The position numbers and the translations under genes are program-made. A DNA stretch of 64,000 nucleotides, taken from NCBI GenBank assembly GCA_024734555.1, contig JANPWX010000081.1:3957888-4021887 (forward strand), written 5' to 3'. This document shows, piece by piece, positions 25,501 to 40,186 of this stretch. The stretch comes from Trochalopteron elliotii (lineage: Eukaryota; Chordata; Aves; Passeriformes; Leiothrichidae). Within the stretch, counting starts at the first letter, position 1. Every line of letters begins with the position of its first letter. The notes below the pieces were generated by a model. The model was given only the letters and a program-made list of their open reading frames with translations, did not search any database and had not been told where the DNA came from.

Positions 25501-28500
25501 TTTGACATTCTTCAAAGTCTTATCTTCAAAGTTTTAGTTTATGTCTTGAAAGTCAGAACTGAACCGAACATTACGCTGTCAAAATGCACATTGAAATTTT
25601 GTTGAAGTATGGTAATAATTGGGTTAATTTCTCTAAGGCGTTCATTTCCTTGACACTTGCAGTGTTTCAACCATGTCTACCCCCAGGACCTGCAGGACAG
25701 AAGTTGCATTATTTTGCCATTTCTTGAGAGGTTAAAAGATACCACTGACTGGTATACAAGCATTTGTAAAGCAGGATTGGCAGTAAATTCCTAGTTCAGA
25801 GGGAAGAAAAGAAACAGAAAATGAAGCAAACCTACAGAGCTCTGCATAATGGATCTTGGTGCTTACATTCTGCAGTATTGTCAGAGTGATTTCTATAAAA
25901 ATAATTCAAAGGAAGTTTACATAGAGGCTAAAATTTAATTCCAGTTGTTTTTCTGTGGGGAATATTTCACCTACCTGCAAATATATCTAAAAAAACTATT
26001 CTGCAAGCTACTACAGCAGACATAGAGCACTATTTTGAGTTTAAACTCTCCATGTTTTCCGTGATACCTAAAATGCAGTGACCCAGTCCAGCATTATGAG
26101 CTACTCACTTACCTTCCAAGCTCACATTTTATATCAGGTAGGGTAGTTGGTGATGGCTTCTCTACATTGAACTTCAGGGCATACCAAAATTCCCCAATCA
26201 CATCTGACCGGAACATGACACTAAAAACAGATACATAAGCTTAATATAACAGCTATTTTTTTTTTTTCAGATCATTAAAAAAACCCAAACAGATTAAAAT
26301 TCAGGAGAACCTAATGAGTTCAACACAGTGAGTTCTTTAATTAGATCACATTTTTCCTCTAACACTTCTTGCTGGTATCTGAATTCAGCTACCAAGTCTA
26401 ATAATATTAAGAATTACTGATGCAACAAAATCTCTGCTTTATCTTTCCTAAATTCTACCAATAAAATTCATTTGTTGCTTGTAGTTTTTGTTTGCTAGCT
26501 TGTTTTTATCAAAAATACACCTCAAACATATTTCAGCTTGTAAGAGTAAATTTTAATTTCATTTCAATATCACAGTATTTTCTTTTTAGCCCTTTTGAAG
26601 GACAAAGTAACAAAAATACTATACACTTATTTTAAAAAGGAAAATCTTTTCAAATCTAGTGCTAAAAACTCAGGAATAGATATAGACACATTCCTATGAT
26701 CCTGGCAAAGAGATACACTTCAAGGAATATTCAATATATTGTTTTGATATACAATCAAGTATTGTCATGACTGAAAATTGCTTGCTGCTAGGCGAGATAT
26801 GTACAGCAATATATTTCAGTTACAAACATTCTGATACAGTCCTTTCCTACTGCAGAATTCCTTTTCTATTTCTTGAGAATCTTTTGAGTAGCTGAGTCAT
26901 AAAAACATTAAACCAAAGCATATAAAAAGCATATAAAAACTTAGAGGAAATGCACTGTACAAACCCATGACCTTCTAAGGATGAGTTCTTTTTCTAAATT
27001 ATAGATAAATATGTCTATTCCATGACTTTATGGTTCCAGACTATCCCCTGTGCCAACAGAGCTTTCAAAGTGAGCATAAAACAGCTCTAGGAAAGATTCA
27101 ACCATTTGAAAAGGTACAGCTGCCACAATCCCTTTTTCAACAGTTCTTCCCAGCTGCTAACATAGCAAAGGAAACAGACCATGGCTTTAGAAAAAGTTAA
27201 TAGTGTGGATGTAATGTGGAAGTACCTCTGTCCAGCTGTAACTGCAGCCTGTGGGAGCTACTGCAATTTAAAAGATCTATTACACACTTCCAGAACTAAA
27301 CTGCAAAAACATTTGGAGAATGTCCACATGTGCTTTATTTCACCTCTGCATATATTTCCTACACTCCAGCCCACCAAAGCTGAGCCCAAAGTTTTGTCCT
27401 GTTAAAATAAACCTTTATCTTAAGATAGCACAATTTCTACAGTTTCTCCCAGAAAAAAAGAAAAAAAAAAAGAAAAGAAAAAGAAAAATACTACTGGTGT
27501 TTTAACAGTACTCATTTTTATAAAACAGTATTATTTGAATCTGTATCACTCAACGGTACCTGACATTATTCTGGTCTTTGGAAAAATCAATATAAGCAAG
27601 TTGAATAACTCTCTCAGATGTCTCTGCCCTCTTAAATCACCACCCCACCCTCTACCACATGTCCATATTTTTGCCAGTCAGTTGAGCTAACTGAAAAACA
27701 GGGAATTGTTTTTCAATCAGCCTTTAGACTAAATAATGCTTCGGTAACCAAATTCTGGGAAAATAAGCTTTGCAATTCTGCACTGTTCAATTACTTGCTG
27801 AACTGTTAGCTAATTACTTAGCTGAAACTAAGACCAAGAGGTCATCTGTCTTTTTATACCTAAATATCATACCTGCATGTTTTCACTGGGATTTCCAATG
27901 CAATGCAAAGTTTTTAATTGAAAACCTCTCCATATTCATTTAGTAGATCATGATTAAGTAATGAAAAATCATGAAGGTAAACAGATTTAAGTGAAGGCAG
28001 TTAAAGTCCACCTGGTTTAGTTATGTTTTCACAATTTTGTTCCTTCTCAGAAAAAAAAACAAATTGTGCTATTCCCTTTAAAGAACTTTAAAATTTACAA
28101 AACTAACCATTTATCTGAAGTTTTCAAGGGGGTCTTCTGACATTAAGTAAGTTTCCAAAACATTGTTCACTAAAGTGTAGTGAACTAGAATAACAAGGAG
28201 TTATTCTATTGCCTTTCAATAACACTTTTCCCCTGAGAGGAAAGCTGCTCTTAGGGATACAATATGTTTTAAGCTGGAAATTTTCTTAATTCCATTTATT
28301 AACTTTCGTGGGGGTTTTTAGGGCAATATTTTCATCAAGTGACTTAGGGGTAAATGCAAGTAGTTCATTTTTTAGTAAAACAGCCACAATCACAAGTTTC
28401 AAAACTCAACAACATACCTTCCAGCAAAAGAGCCAAGAGCAGCTGCAGAAAACTGTACGTGATATGAAAATGTTTGTTTGGGCTTGAGAACGAAAGACTT

Positions 28501-31500
28501 TTCTCCAAAAAGGGATGGATGGTCCAGCAGCACTCTCATCTTGAGATCTTTTTTGGTAGGATTAGTGATTGGAATATTAATTCCAACAGTATCCTACAAA
28601 GAATAAAAAAAAAACCAAAATCACAAAATTAATTATGAGCGATTACACATAAAAGATATTTCTCAAACAAGTGTATGGACTCATTGTTTGCACTTATGCA
28701 AACCCAGGCTGCACCTTTGTTTGATATGTGAACTAACCCCAAAAAAGCCAAGTTGCAGCAAGGAACATTTCAGACAACCCTCAAATTGTAAACTCTTTAA
28801 TTCCATAAATATGGAAAAGTTCAAATCTTCCTGGCTGGTCTGCATTCTAACAGTCCACTTCACCTTCCAAGGTATGTCCAAGGCTTGCCAAAACACACCT
28901 TTCGAGCCCAGCTGCTGCAATCCCAAGCAGGTAAAAACTCCAAGCTGTCTCCCAACAGCCAAGCACAGACAATTGGAAATATCCTCTTCACAAGCTGGCA
29001 AACTTAGGCTGAATTCTGCTGGATCTGTGCCCTTAATTTTTAAGTTACATCATAATACCTCACATTAAAACACCACCACCACAATAAATATTCCCTCTCT
29101 TATTCCCTTAGCCCATTTCCCTCACCAGTGATTTCCATATCTTTGTTTAAAGTCTAAGGGAAGGACCATCTTTCCTTGACCACCTGGAAAACATCGATGC
29201 TATTAAAGATGCATAAAAGCTCCAGCTCCAGCTGAGGCCAAAATATGGCCTGAATAGATAAATAAGGATATTTGATACATGGAAAACCTTTAGGATGAGG
29301 AGGAATTGGGCAGAGAGCTCTCACTCTGCACAGCTCCTACATTTCAGCAGAGCTCCCTTTGCTGTAAGGTTAGAAATGGTGTAAATTCATCCTATGTGCC
29401 TTGTGTGTATCTATATCAATACACCTCATGAAACAAAGCACTTTGAATAGACCAGAAGGAAAATACTTATGAAGGCAGCACACTGTGAGAATCCAGGAGG
29501 CATACCTGCAGTTTAAAATACGTATGTTCTATTTATATACATTCATCCATAGAAAACACACAAAATCCAAAAATAAAGATATGTGTTTATTTCTCTGTAC
29601 CTATATTGTGTCTACTCTTATTTTGGTCTCTTTCCTTTGCTCTAATCAAGCAGTTTATTTCAAAATGCTTGTTGGTTTGGCTTTTTTTAAAATATAGTGA
29701 TTTGTTTCTCACAGCAAAATTATTCCATATACTTTTTTGTATAAAGTAAATAATTCAACTTGCAATATGAAAGGAGAAAAATATAAAATGCCTATTAAAA
29801 TTAATAACACACTAAAAAAATGAATATTAAATACTTTTACGACCCCACACAGAGCTGCCTCACACTGATTTCAGCCTGCCTATGATTTGGTAAATTTCTA
29901 TATATTTCCATTTATAGACAATGACTACTGGAATATACATAAAATACATTTAATGATCTACAGATGGCAAGACTATACCAACAATTTAAATCATTTAAGT
30001 GCTTTGCATCAGTAAAATGGGATTTAAATTTGCCATAAAATATTTTAAAGCTCAGATTAATAGTTTTTACTGGTGTAAACAAGTTTCTAAATCTATCTAC
30101 CATTTTATTACCAAAGGCTTCATAACAATTTTATAGTAAAACATCTACATGCTGTGTTGAAGAAATACTTTTACAGTAAAGAGGAAATATGGGACAGCTG
30201 ATTTAGGAAAAAAGCAGCAACTATCAAAGAAATCTTTTTAATCTTGTACACAAAGGAAATTTTATATCACCACTGTTATCACAGAACACTGTTCTCTTGC
30301 CAGAATAAAATGAATGCTTAAGATTATATATTTCCCTGGAATTTCCCAGGAAATTTCAATTCTGGAATTGCCATACACATTTCAATGATCTGCTACTTCA
30401 TTGATGGTAATAAGAGCAGATGTATGTTTATCAGCAGAATATATAAATAATTTTTATTTTGTTTTACATTTCTAGGCCTTATTGGATTGTTATGGAGGCA
30501 TGTAACTAGGATAAAGTACAAAATGCCCATGCAATTGCTAGGAGTATTATTTTTTACAAAGTACCATTTTATCAGACAGAATGTGAAAGAGGAACATCAC
30601 AGGCAATTTTCAAACACATTTATAGTCATTAATTTAGTTCCACATTTCAGTGCTGAGTATTTCATAAACATTTTGACAGAGGAGAAATGTAAAAGTTGAG
30701 AAAAGAAGAAAATTAATCTCTTTCCTCAAACATTTCTTATATCAAGATTGCCAGTCCCCAAAATAGAGACACTTTTGTGCAATCTTGTCATACTATTATT
30801 GTTTAAGAACTTTCAATTACCCACTTCTTGTCCAGTGCAGGTTATTTAAAATAATCTCATCAGAGTTAAAATTAAATAAAATGAAATGTAAATATGAGAT
30901 AACATTTATTCTCTATGGAAACTGAAAAAACAATTGACTGCTAACACTCAATCCTACCTTAATAGACTAAGTCTATGCATAGGTTTAATATTCTGTAAAC
31001 TAGACGGTTTCAAAAGGTGCTCACCATCATCAATTGACAAATTGTGATACTATACTTGTTTGCTGAAATATTTTCCTGACATATTTTATGCCAAAGACTT
31101 TCTCATCATTCCTTTCCCTACTTCCTTGTTTGAGCAACTGGATCTTATTTATTTAAGTCCATAATATGCAATTTTACTTTTATTAATGTATACACTGCAC
31201 TGAGCTATCAACTAATCCTCTTCTAAGTTCAACAAGGTAATTTGCAGGGAGATGGACACGTTCTACAATTAGTGTGCATAACAATTCTCCGTGTTCCATC
31301 TTCAGTAACAATCCTATTCTCACCATCAGCAGGTGTCAAGAAAAGCAGTACCTGGCCAAAGTGTCTAAGAAACTGACTACAATTCTTATTCTTTAGAAGA
31401 ATTGTTTTCAATTAAAATCCAGTTTGGTTAAGGAGATGGCATTCATTCCACATTGTTTGAAGCTTTTTCCATAGACCTTGAGGTGAAAAGCATTTGTATT

Positions 31501-34500
31501 TCCCCCCGAGTTTGCCAGGCTGTGGCTATAGAAGCAAATTTTCAATTGAGTAAGCAGCAAGAAAGTTGTTTTTATAGGCCTAGTGAGATAATGCAGCAGA
31601 AATTCTTCCCTTTGTAGGTCCTTGTCCAAATCATGGTTCTTGTAGATGGACTAGTAACAAGTGCCTTATTTCTCTGTGCTGCACCTGACAAGCAGGAAAT
31701 GTTGCTCACTCAAGGACTGAACTTGGAATGGTGGCAATATTGTTGAAAAAACAGATCTTGGCCTTCTCTTCCACAGGCTCAAAATGATCAGAGCTTTCAA
31801 CCTCCCCATCAGTGTCCATATGTCAGTAGTAGGAGATAGAGTCTCCTGCTGCATTCTCATTATTAACTCATTTCTGTTTCTTGCAACAAAAGAGGTTCAA
31901 ATGAGCTGAGCCGCAGCAGTTGATTGCAGAGTTTCAGGGCCATGCTGAACAGAGCTCAGTTTGGTCAAACTACTTCTGGAAATCAGTTCTGCCTCTTGAA
32001 CTGCTTGATAAAAGTGCCCCCAAGTCACACCTCACTGCCCTTTTCTACACACACACTCCCAACCCAGGCACACACATCCACACTCAGCTGGGCCCTTCTG
32101 GCACTGATCACTCACACATGGAACTCCTGAGCTCCTCTGTCCTGAGGGGCTGAATCCTTCAGGCTTCCTACTCACTCCTAAGTCAGTGGAGAAGATCTTT
32201 GTGAAGTGAACCATCTCCCTCACTGTACAAGCTCCCTTTTTGGTTTGTTTGTTTGTTTGTTTGCTTGTTTGTTTTTCTCTCTGAGATGTAAATAAATTGC
32301 CAAGATAACCCTCTCCTTTCCATGTAGGGTTAGGAGGCTAGAGAACCACAGCATTGTTATTCTCTTGATACTGTATTTTCCCATTTTACTTGGCATATTT
32401 TGCCTTACAAAATATCAGCTTTCAAAAAGGCACCAACTGTTCATCAGCAGTGAAGCCTATCAGAACAGAAAACTGAACTGCTTGAAATTTAGGACTAAAC
32501 ACCTTAAACAAATTATATATTTGTACAGCTTGCTTAGTAAGGAATCCATTCTTATTACTATTGCAGTTCAGGAAATTAACTAGAAGGAAAAAATTTGCAC
32601 AGGACATTTAATATCAGAAGCTAATAGGGCAGCAAGTTTCAGGTTTAAATTTACATATAAATTTACATAGAAAAATCACATTGAATTGAATTTCTTTTAG
32701 CTGAAATGTGCATTAGTGCCTAAGTAATAATGCCCTGAAACAGAATACAGCAGTGATTAGTTCATAAGTTATTACAATAATTCTAAACTCTCTGACTAAA
32801 AATTACTACACTGTTAACCTCTTAATGGGGCCTACACATTGTACCAAGCAAACAATCTGGGAAAACAATGTTTTGCAAGAGATGATTACAAAAAACCATT
32901 TTTGTTAAATGGAAGGAAAGGAAGAGACTGAAAAAAGCATTAGATTTTATAACTGAATCTATCTATAATGTCCTCAGCTCCACCAGAAGATACCACAACC
33001 CACACCAAACTGGTATTACAGTAATTTATACACATATAGGAAAACTAATGAACTAAATAATATGCACATACATGGATTTCCATCCAAAGATAAAAGATAG
33101 ATAGAAAGGTAAGATAGATAGTAAAGACAGATAGAAAAAGTTGTATCAAAGATGAGTTGAATGCTAAGTGAAGTGCTATTTTAAGATAATTATAAGGAGC
33201 ATACCTGACAAGGGGATACAGGCTGACTCAAAGTAAAATTAACATCCCAAATTCCCACAACTGAGAAAGCAATAACCATGCTCACATCTTAATGAATACT
33301 TTTTTGAATTTGAAATCAAGGGCACCTCTGCATCCATGGAGACTGAAGCACAATAACTCTCCATACTCCTGAGATCACAGGCAGATTTCCTTCTCAGATC
33401 CAGCAGTGTTAGAAGAAGAAATTACCAATTACAGCTACTTTTTGCCACCATCTATGCTGAAGATTGGCTGATCACTTCCAGTGAAAAATGTTGAAGTCAA
33501 TATTTTCCATTACCAGAATCAATGGGAAAGGAGATCATAGAGTCATAGAATTGTTTGGATTGGAAGAGACCTTAAAGATCATCTTATTCCATGGGCAGGG
33601 ACACCTTCCACTGGACTAGATTGCTCAGAGCTCCATCCATCCTGGCCTTGAACACTTCCAAGGATGGGATATCCACAGCTTTCCCAGGCAACCTGTGCCA
33701 GGGCCTCACCACCCCCACAGTAAGAAACTTCCCCCTAATATCCAATCTAAATCTACTCTCTGTCAGTTTGAGGCCATTCTCTCTTGTTTTGTCACTGCAT
33801 GCTCTTGTAGAAAGTTTCTCTCTGTCTTTCCTGGAGGTTCCCTTCAGGCACTGGAAGGCCACAATTAGGTCACCCTGCAGCCTTCTCTTCTCCAGGCTGA
33901 ACAATCCCAATTCTCTCATCCTCTCCTCACAGCAAAGATGCTCCCTCTAATCATCCTGGTGGCCTCCCCTAGGCTTGTTCCCAGAGGTCCATGTCCCTCC
34001 TGTGCTGGGGACCCCAGAGCTGGATGTGGCACTGCAGGTGGGGTCTCACCAGAGCAGAGAAGAGCAAAGGCACAGAATCCCCTCCCTCATCTGCTGCCCA
34101 CACTGCTGGTGATGCAGCCAAGGACACCTTTGGCTTTCTGGACTGCAGAAAGATGGGCTGCTTCTGATATCTGACAGTGAATTAATGTAACAAAGGACCA
34201 AATTATTCTTCAGAGGATTTTACAGGAAAATCATTTACACCTACTTTGACATCAACATTTTTGGAAAGCATGACTCAGCAAGTGACAGATTTCAATACAG
34301 CTCCTATTCATCATTTTTATGGGTCACTTTGCTGTGCAGATGTATGCACACAATACATGAGGTGCCAATGATGGAAAACAGTTTGAATCAAATCAATAGA
34401 TGTATTTACGCTCCTTGGGTGACAGGACTATTTTGGGTGATGTAAATCTAGGCTGCATCTCTGAAAAACAGACATTTCTCTTTTTTTTCAGATTGTCCTT

Positions 34501-37500
34501 TCTCCTTCAGAGACTGTCATATCCACAACACCAGAACAAAATATTTAAGGTCAGTACCACTCAATAAAAAGCACTAGAAAGTGCAACATTTCCAAGTGAG
34601 AAATGTGCTGTTCTTAGATAATGAAGTCAAGAGAGATATCAGTGACCACTGCATTTTTAAAGTCAGCTATGTCTCATGGAATTGTAATATGCAAACTATT
34701 CTGCAAGCATGTCATCACACTGAGATACCTGCCCAAAATCAGCCTCAAAATAGTGAAAATCAGCATTTGTGACCCTTCCTTTCAGGGAAGTTAAGGAGAT
34801 GCAAAATTTCGGGTATTTTCAATTTCCAAATAGCTTCTGATATATCAGATAGACAGTTTGCAAAACCTGTATTTTTCAACCATTTCTCTCTGATCTAGAC
34901 TAAATCTTACTCTCAGAGATCTTTTTTGAATGTAATTCACGTTAAATGTTTAAGTTAATCTGTGTCATTTCCTTATTTACCACAGAACTGCACTATTATG
35001 CCTGGACTCCGAATGTGTACAGCACTTCAAGGTTTAGTTCCTGAACTAATTGTATCTGCCCATATAATGCTACAACATGTAGCTGTAATTATTTTCTGCT
35101 GGTCTCACTGATTTGTTTTCAAGTGCTACATAAAGTCACAATAAGGCCATAAATTCACAAATCCAACAGAGTAGAACATACTCTGGAATGCTTGGTGAAT
35201 GCTGATGATTTCTGCACATTTATAAAGAAGTCAGTAACTGAAACCACAGAATTACTTCCAGGAACTTACTCTAATCTAATTAGCCTATTCGTTTAAAACT
35301 GGATTCATATTTAGATCCAACTGTCCTGGATTGAAAATTTGATGTGATGAGGTTAGAAATCTCCATCTGACATTCAACTACAAACATGACAAAGTCTATG
35401 CCAGTGAAATGCTGAATATCAGCTCTCTCAGAACTGACCAGGAAAAGGCAATGACCAGCACTGCCCATGTTCCAGTGCTTCAAAAATTTCCAGAAATACT
35501 CGGTAAAAACACACTTACACCCACCTATCAGAACCTAAAGTTAGAACAGCAGCAGGACTAATTATTACACTATTTCCACCAACTTTAAAGACTACTGCTA
35601 AATGTGGAAAAAAAATATTCTACTGTGTGCCTCTGCTCACAGCTCATGCTGCTATGAGCTAACTAAAAGTACTTCTTTACTTTAAAAGCAGTAACCAACT
35701 CCAATAATATCTCATTTTAGTGAATTTTTATGACCATACTAATGAGGTAATTTACATCTCAGCTACACCGCCTACTATCAAGTTACTTAGTCAGTGGAGG
35801 TAAAATGCTAATTAATTTGACTGTCTTAGATCTTGCACCTACTGTGACTCTCTCATTCTGTAGGTCTAAAAATCCATTTTAAAGGAAGCATTTCTTCACA
35901 ATTTAAAAGACTGATACCATAATTATCACGGGGACAAAACATGTAGAGGTAGAGATAATTCTAAAACAAAGCTGAAATTGTCAGGGTTTCTGTTGAGAAA
36001 AGCTTTTTCTCCTGGATTTTCTAGGAATAAAATTGTTCTGATAAAATTTTTCTCTCCTGGATTCTAGACACTTGGGTTCTTTAACTCCAACTTTTATTTT
36101 TGGCATATCTTTGCAGTCTCAGGAGCCAGACAGTGTTATAATATGAAGAGAACTTCTTAAATGTTCATAGTTTTTCTGAAAACAGAATTATATATAAATC
36201 AAAAAGAACAATCTCTGTAAGAGTTATCTTATTCTTTTCCTTACTATGACTCATAAGATCAGATAGACTTTGAGAACAGCCTTATTGCTAGCTGTTGCTC
36301 CAAGAAAAGTTAGCTTTTAAGCCCTTGAGGTTTGCTCACAGATTACTGTATCACATGAAACAATAAATGCTGCATTTATATTGACTTCTGTGTGTGAAAT
36401 GCTAGAGGTATCTGCAGTCTGTCCCACACAGTCCCTTAGCAATTACTCTGCAAAAGTAATGCAAGCTCACTACATCACAGTGTTTATTAATAATATTAAC
36501 ATCTATACATTATTTTTTTATGGATGGTATCTCTTTCTAGAACCTCTTAAAAAGCAAAAATTAGAGCAGTCTGAACCAAGGCCCACACTTGCATTTCCCT
36601 GGGTCTGTGCAATCCAACTACTTCTGCTCTCAATCAGAAAGAAACCTGTCTGTCTATACGGGGAAGATATTGAAGAAAGTGTTTATTAGATTATCATGAA
36701 TCCATGAATCATGGAGTGAGAGTGTAAAGCCCTTTAAGTACTGATTTCTCCACGTTTCTGCCTGCTCAGTTTGGACCACCTGGCAGACCACCTTGTGAGG
36801 GAAAGAATTGCTCCTACAATTACCTGAAATATACTTTTTTTTGACATATCCAGATGAGCCATTATTTCATCCTTTAACTTTTATACAGTTAAAGCTATCT
36901 CCTGAGGTTTCAACTTCAAAACTTGGTTAAGTATCAGTGAAGGGCTTTTCAATTGTTACATTCATCCTACAGTCACATTCTGCTGTGTAGAGCTCACACA
37001 GAACAGATCTGCTGCATTCCTTTTTCTAGACTGCCAAAACCAAGATGTGAAGGTTGGAACCAGTAATGGGAATACTCTGCCTCCACTTAGATCTGCATGT
37101 GAACAGCAACCCTGTGCCAGTGACCTTCTAAAAGCACCACGAAGGGCTCAGCAGCAGTGTCTGAGTGGTCTGGGAGCCTTTCCAAACACCAACAGCAGCA
37201 CAAGTTTCAACTCACTAGAACCAATCTTGTGGAAGTGCAGGTGAGCAACATGTTTCAGAGATACATTACCAATTTTGGGGTACTCATGTGGTTCTAAAGG
37301 ACTTGAGAAAGAGAGGAAAAAAAGACAGATTTGGTGAAGAAAAGCCAAAACTATTGTCTCCACACTTATGTGGAAACCAAACACAATCCCTTGCAGCCTT
37401 TGGTTTTATTAAAGCAAAACTAATAATTCACTGTTGGAAACAGACCTTCCCCTCTGGCTTATCTCCTGCTGTACAGATCCTGCTTGGAGCTCACATATTA

Positions 37501-40142
37501 GATATTTCCTCTCAAGACAGAAAATACCTTTTTTCAAGTGTATGGATTAAAAAGTCTCTTGACACAACGAACCAGGGATATACACTCAGAATTTTCTCCA
37601 TGAAATAGACAACTGCTAATGAATGTAAGTGCTTAAAGAAATAACTATCAGCGTTTTAGACACTTTACATCAAAATTTAAGAATCACCTTCTTTCTTGAC
37701 CTCTACATTCAACCTGAATAAATCCATTAGAATATTTGCAAAGCAAAGTAAGTATTGCAGTTCATTTTTCTAAACAATTTGAGATAATGGACCTGACTTC
37801 ATCAGCCTAAGTTACGCCTCTGTAATACTGTTAGAAATTAGGAAATAAAAGTAAACACCAAAGTAAAATACAGTCACAAAAGTTTTAATTGTAAATTCTC
37901 ACAATGATTTCAATGATTGAAGATATTAATAATTATCAATTGATAAAATTAAAATATGGTTGTTTTCTCTGTATTTAGAACTAAAAATATGTACCAATGT
38001 ACAAACAACTCATAATGACACTCATAAGTGTTATTTAATTAATGAAAAATGAACATTAAGTAAGTTTTAATTTGACTTGAAACTGGCTGCTTTCACAGAT
38101 GATTCCTTTGAACTGTTAAAATTCTTTTTTAAATTATCCTTTCTAAATCCCAGAGAAATATATAAATGATTACTGAATAAATATTCACTACCTCCTTCCA
38201 TGTGAAATGAGCAGTGTTAATTTCTACTCCCCATTTCTCTCAAACAGCTTTAGCTGGAATTTGTTCAGTAGAAATATTTGCTGCAGGAAATCAATTTTAT
38301 GGCCTTCAGGTGAGTTATTTTTATACAAATAGGTCTGCATATTCAACTAAGGTAGGCCCTATGATCACTGAGACTTTAGCTTTTCTTTAGACTTCTAAGA
38401 TTCCAGTGAGAACGATTTTCATTTACCTTTACACCAGGAATTCAAATCAAGAGGCAAATTCATTTTTAGAAGGCTGGAGAAAATTCTTCAGACAGTAACA
38501 GACATGGGGCCCCCCTTCCTGCTGAGGGTGATGACTTAAGCAAGTGTCAGAGATTGCAACATTTACACAGTCATTCCTTATTCTGATTTAAATACAAGAG
38601 GAAAAATCTCAATTACTTTTTCAATAGGCCAAACCATCTAAAACAGGTAGGGCTGTAGACTAAAGTAAAACCATCCAGGAAACTGTAAAACTTAAATCAA
38701 GTCATTCCTGAGTTAATGGCACTTTTCAAATTTCAATACAGCACCTGTTTTCAAATCAAATCCTTACTCAACTAGCTTTATGTACTTACTTGAAGTTCCT
38801 GATTCAGATGTTGTGAATATTTGTATGTGTGGATTAACTTGTTGCTGATTGTAATATCTAATTTAATTATCACTGGCTGTTTCAGAAGCTGTGCATACTT
38901 TCCATAGAAAGCCAGCAGAAAAGAACAACTAGCTGCTTTAACCCATGTTCTAGAGATGCAGAAAAAAATTATTTGATAGAATATTATTTGACTTGAATAA
39001 AAATATTTTATATATTTAATATTATTACAAAATATTTGAATTTCACCCCAGAATTTTTAAATTGTATTCTGATCATGGGAACACAGCAACACTATTTTGG
39101 AGAAACAGCGATATTCTTACATTTTGTGGTAGCAGTAGTACCCCTGCCAAAACAGTCTTATAGAGATTTCTGTTATATAGATGAACAACCTTCACAGGAA
39201 CTGAATGAATAATAAAGATCCCTTCTTCCTATTCCTTCATCTGACACAAGGAAAACAGAGATTTCTCACCAAGTCACATTAATCACTGAGGGGGAAAACA
39301 GTGCAGTAGCACCAGTTTTCTTGGCAGCTCTGAAAAATGGTAGGAAAGGTTTAAAGGTTAGACTTCTGCAGAAAAAAAATCACAGGTCACTTTTAAGAGC
39401 CTCCAAACATAGTTGGAAAATTTACACTTAACTACATCTTTTGGAGAAATTCTCACTGTTCTCTTTCATGTTCTTCTCACTGTTATTTATTAATTTTAAA
39501 AAATCAAAATGAAAAACCATCAAAAAGCAAGCCTAAACAGAAACATAAAAAAACCCCATCCAACCCTAAGAGTGTACATACAATCATGTTTTGTCTTGAG
39601 CCAAAAACTTACAGCTTAAGTTCCTAACACTTATAGATTGACAGGGAACAGAGTTCAAACATTACATTTTCCTTTCAATAATGTTACTTTACTACCCAGT
39701 TCAATCTGTACTCCAGGCCATCAGTGAGAAAATTTTTCTTAAAAAGAACTTTTTCCATGGACTTGCTGTGTTTAATGGTTGAGAAAAAAACCCTCGTTTC
39801 GATTGCTGAGCTCCATGGGAGCAACAGCAGTTATGGACAAAGGGAATTGGTAGTTTCATTATTCAGGGACATTCTCTGTCTTCACATAACAGTTATTTTT
39901 CATAGATATGACCACTTGTCCAGATGAAACATCCCCTCTAATTACCTGCTTTAGATCTAACCTCACATTTTTGCTCCATGGCAGTTAGTGACAGCTCAGA
40001 TGTCATTTTGTGATCTACATTAGCTCCCTGCTCTTATATCAAAGAACTGATTATTCATCTGTAGGGAGAAGAGGAGGGGGTTGGCTGCAGCCTAATATTT
40101 ATTTTAAAAAATCACTCACATTTTTATACTTCCAATAATTTT

Positions 40143-40186
<44 letters not shown>

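Larger units (their letters stand above)
28594..38789 (-). other. Intron between 38.9 and 28.5 kb exons
   Basis: A 10.2-kb phase-0 intron. It holds a CR1 copy at 33534-34175, a (GTTT)n run at 32238-32276 and a diffuse GATA/AGAT-rich patch at 33095-33140. The protein sequence reads smoothly across the splice, so no exon appears to be missing here. Confidence 0.8.

Noticed and set aside
33584..34174. Overlapping long open frames on both strands
   Set aside because: They lie in a CR1 copy and are repeat-derived.
39270..39330. Segment with excellent acceptor (ccatttttcag) and gtgaga donor on the minus strand, open for 20 codons
   Set aside because: Its phase is 2 to 2, and joining it to the 38.9 kb exon creates a TGA stop, so it cannot be used with the neighbours found.
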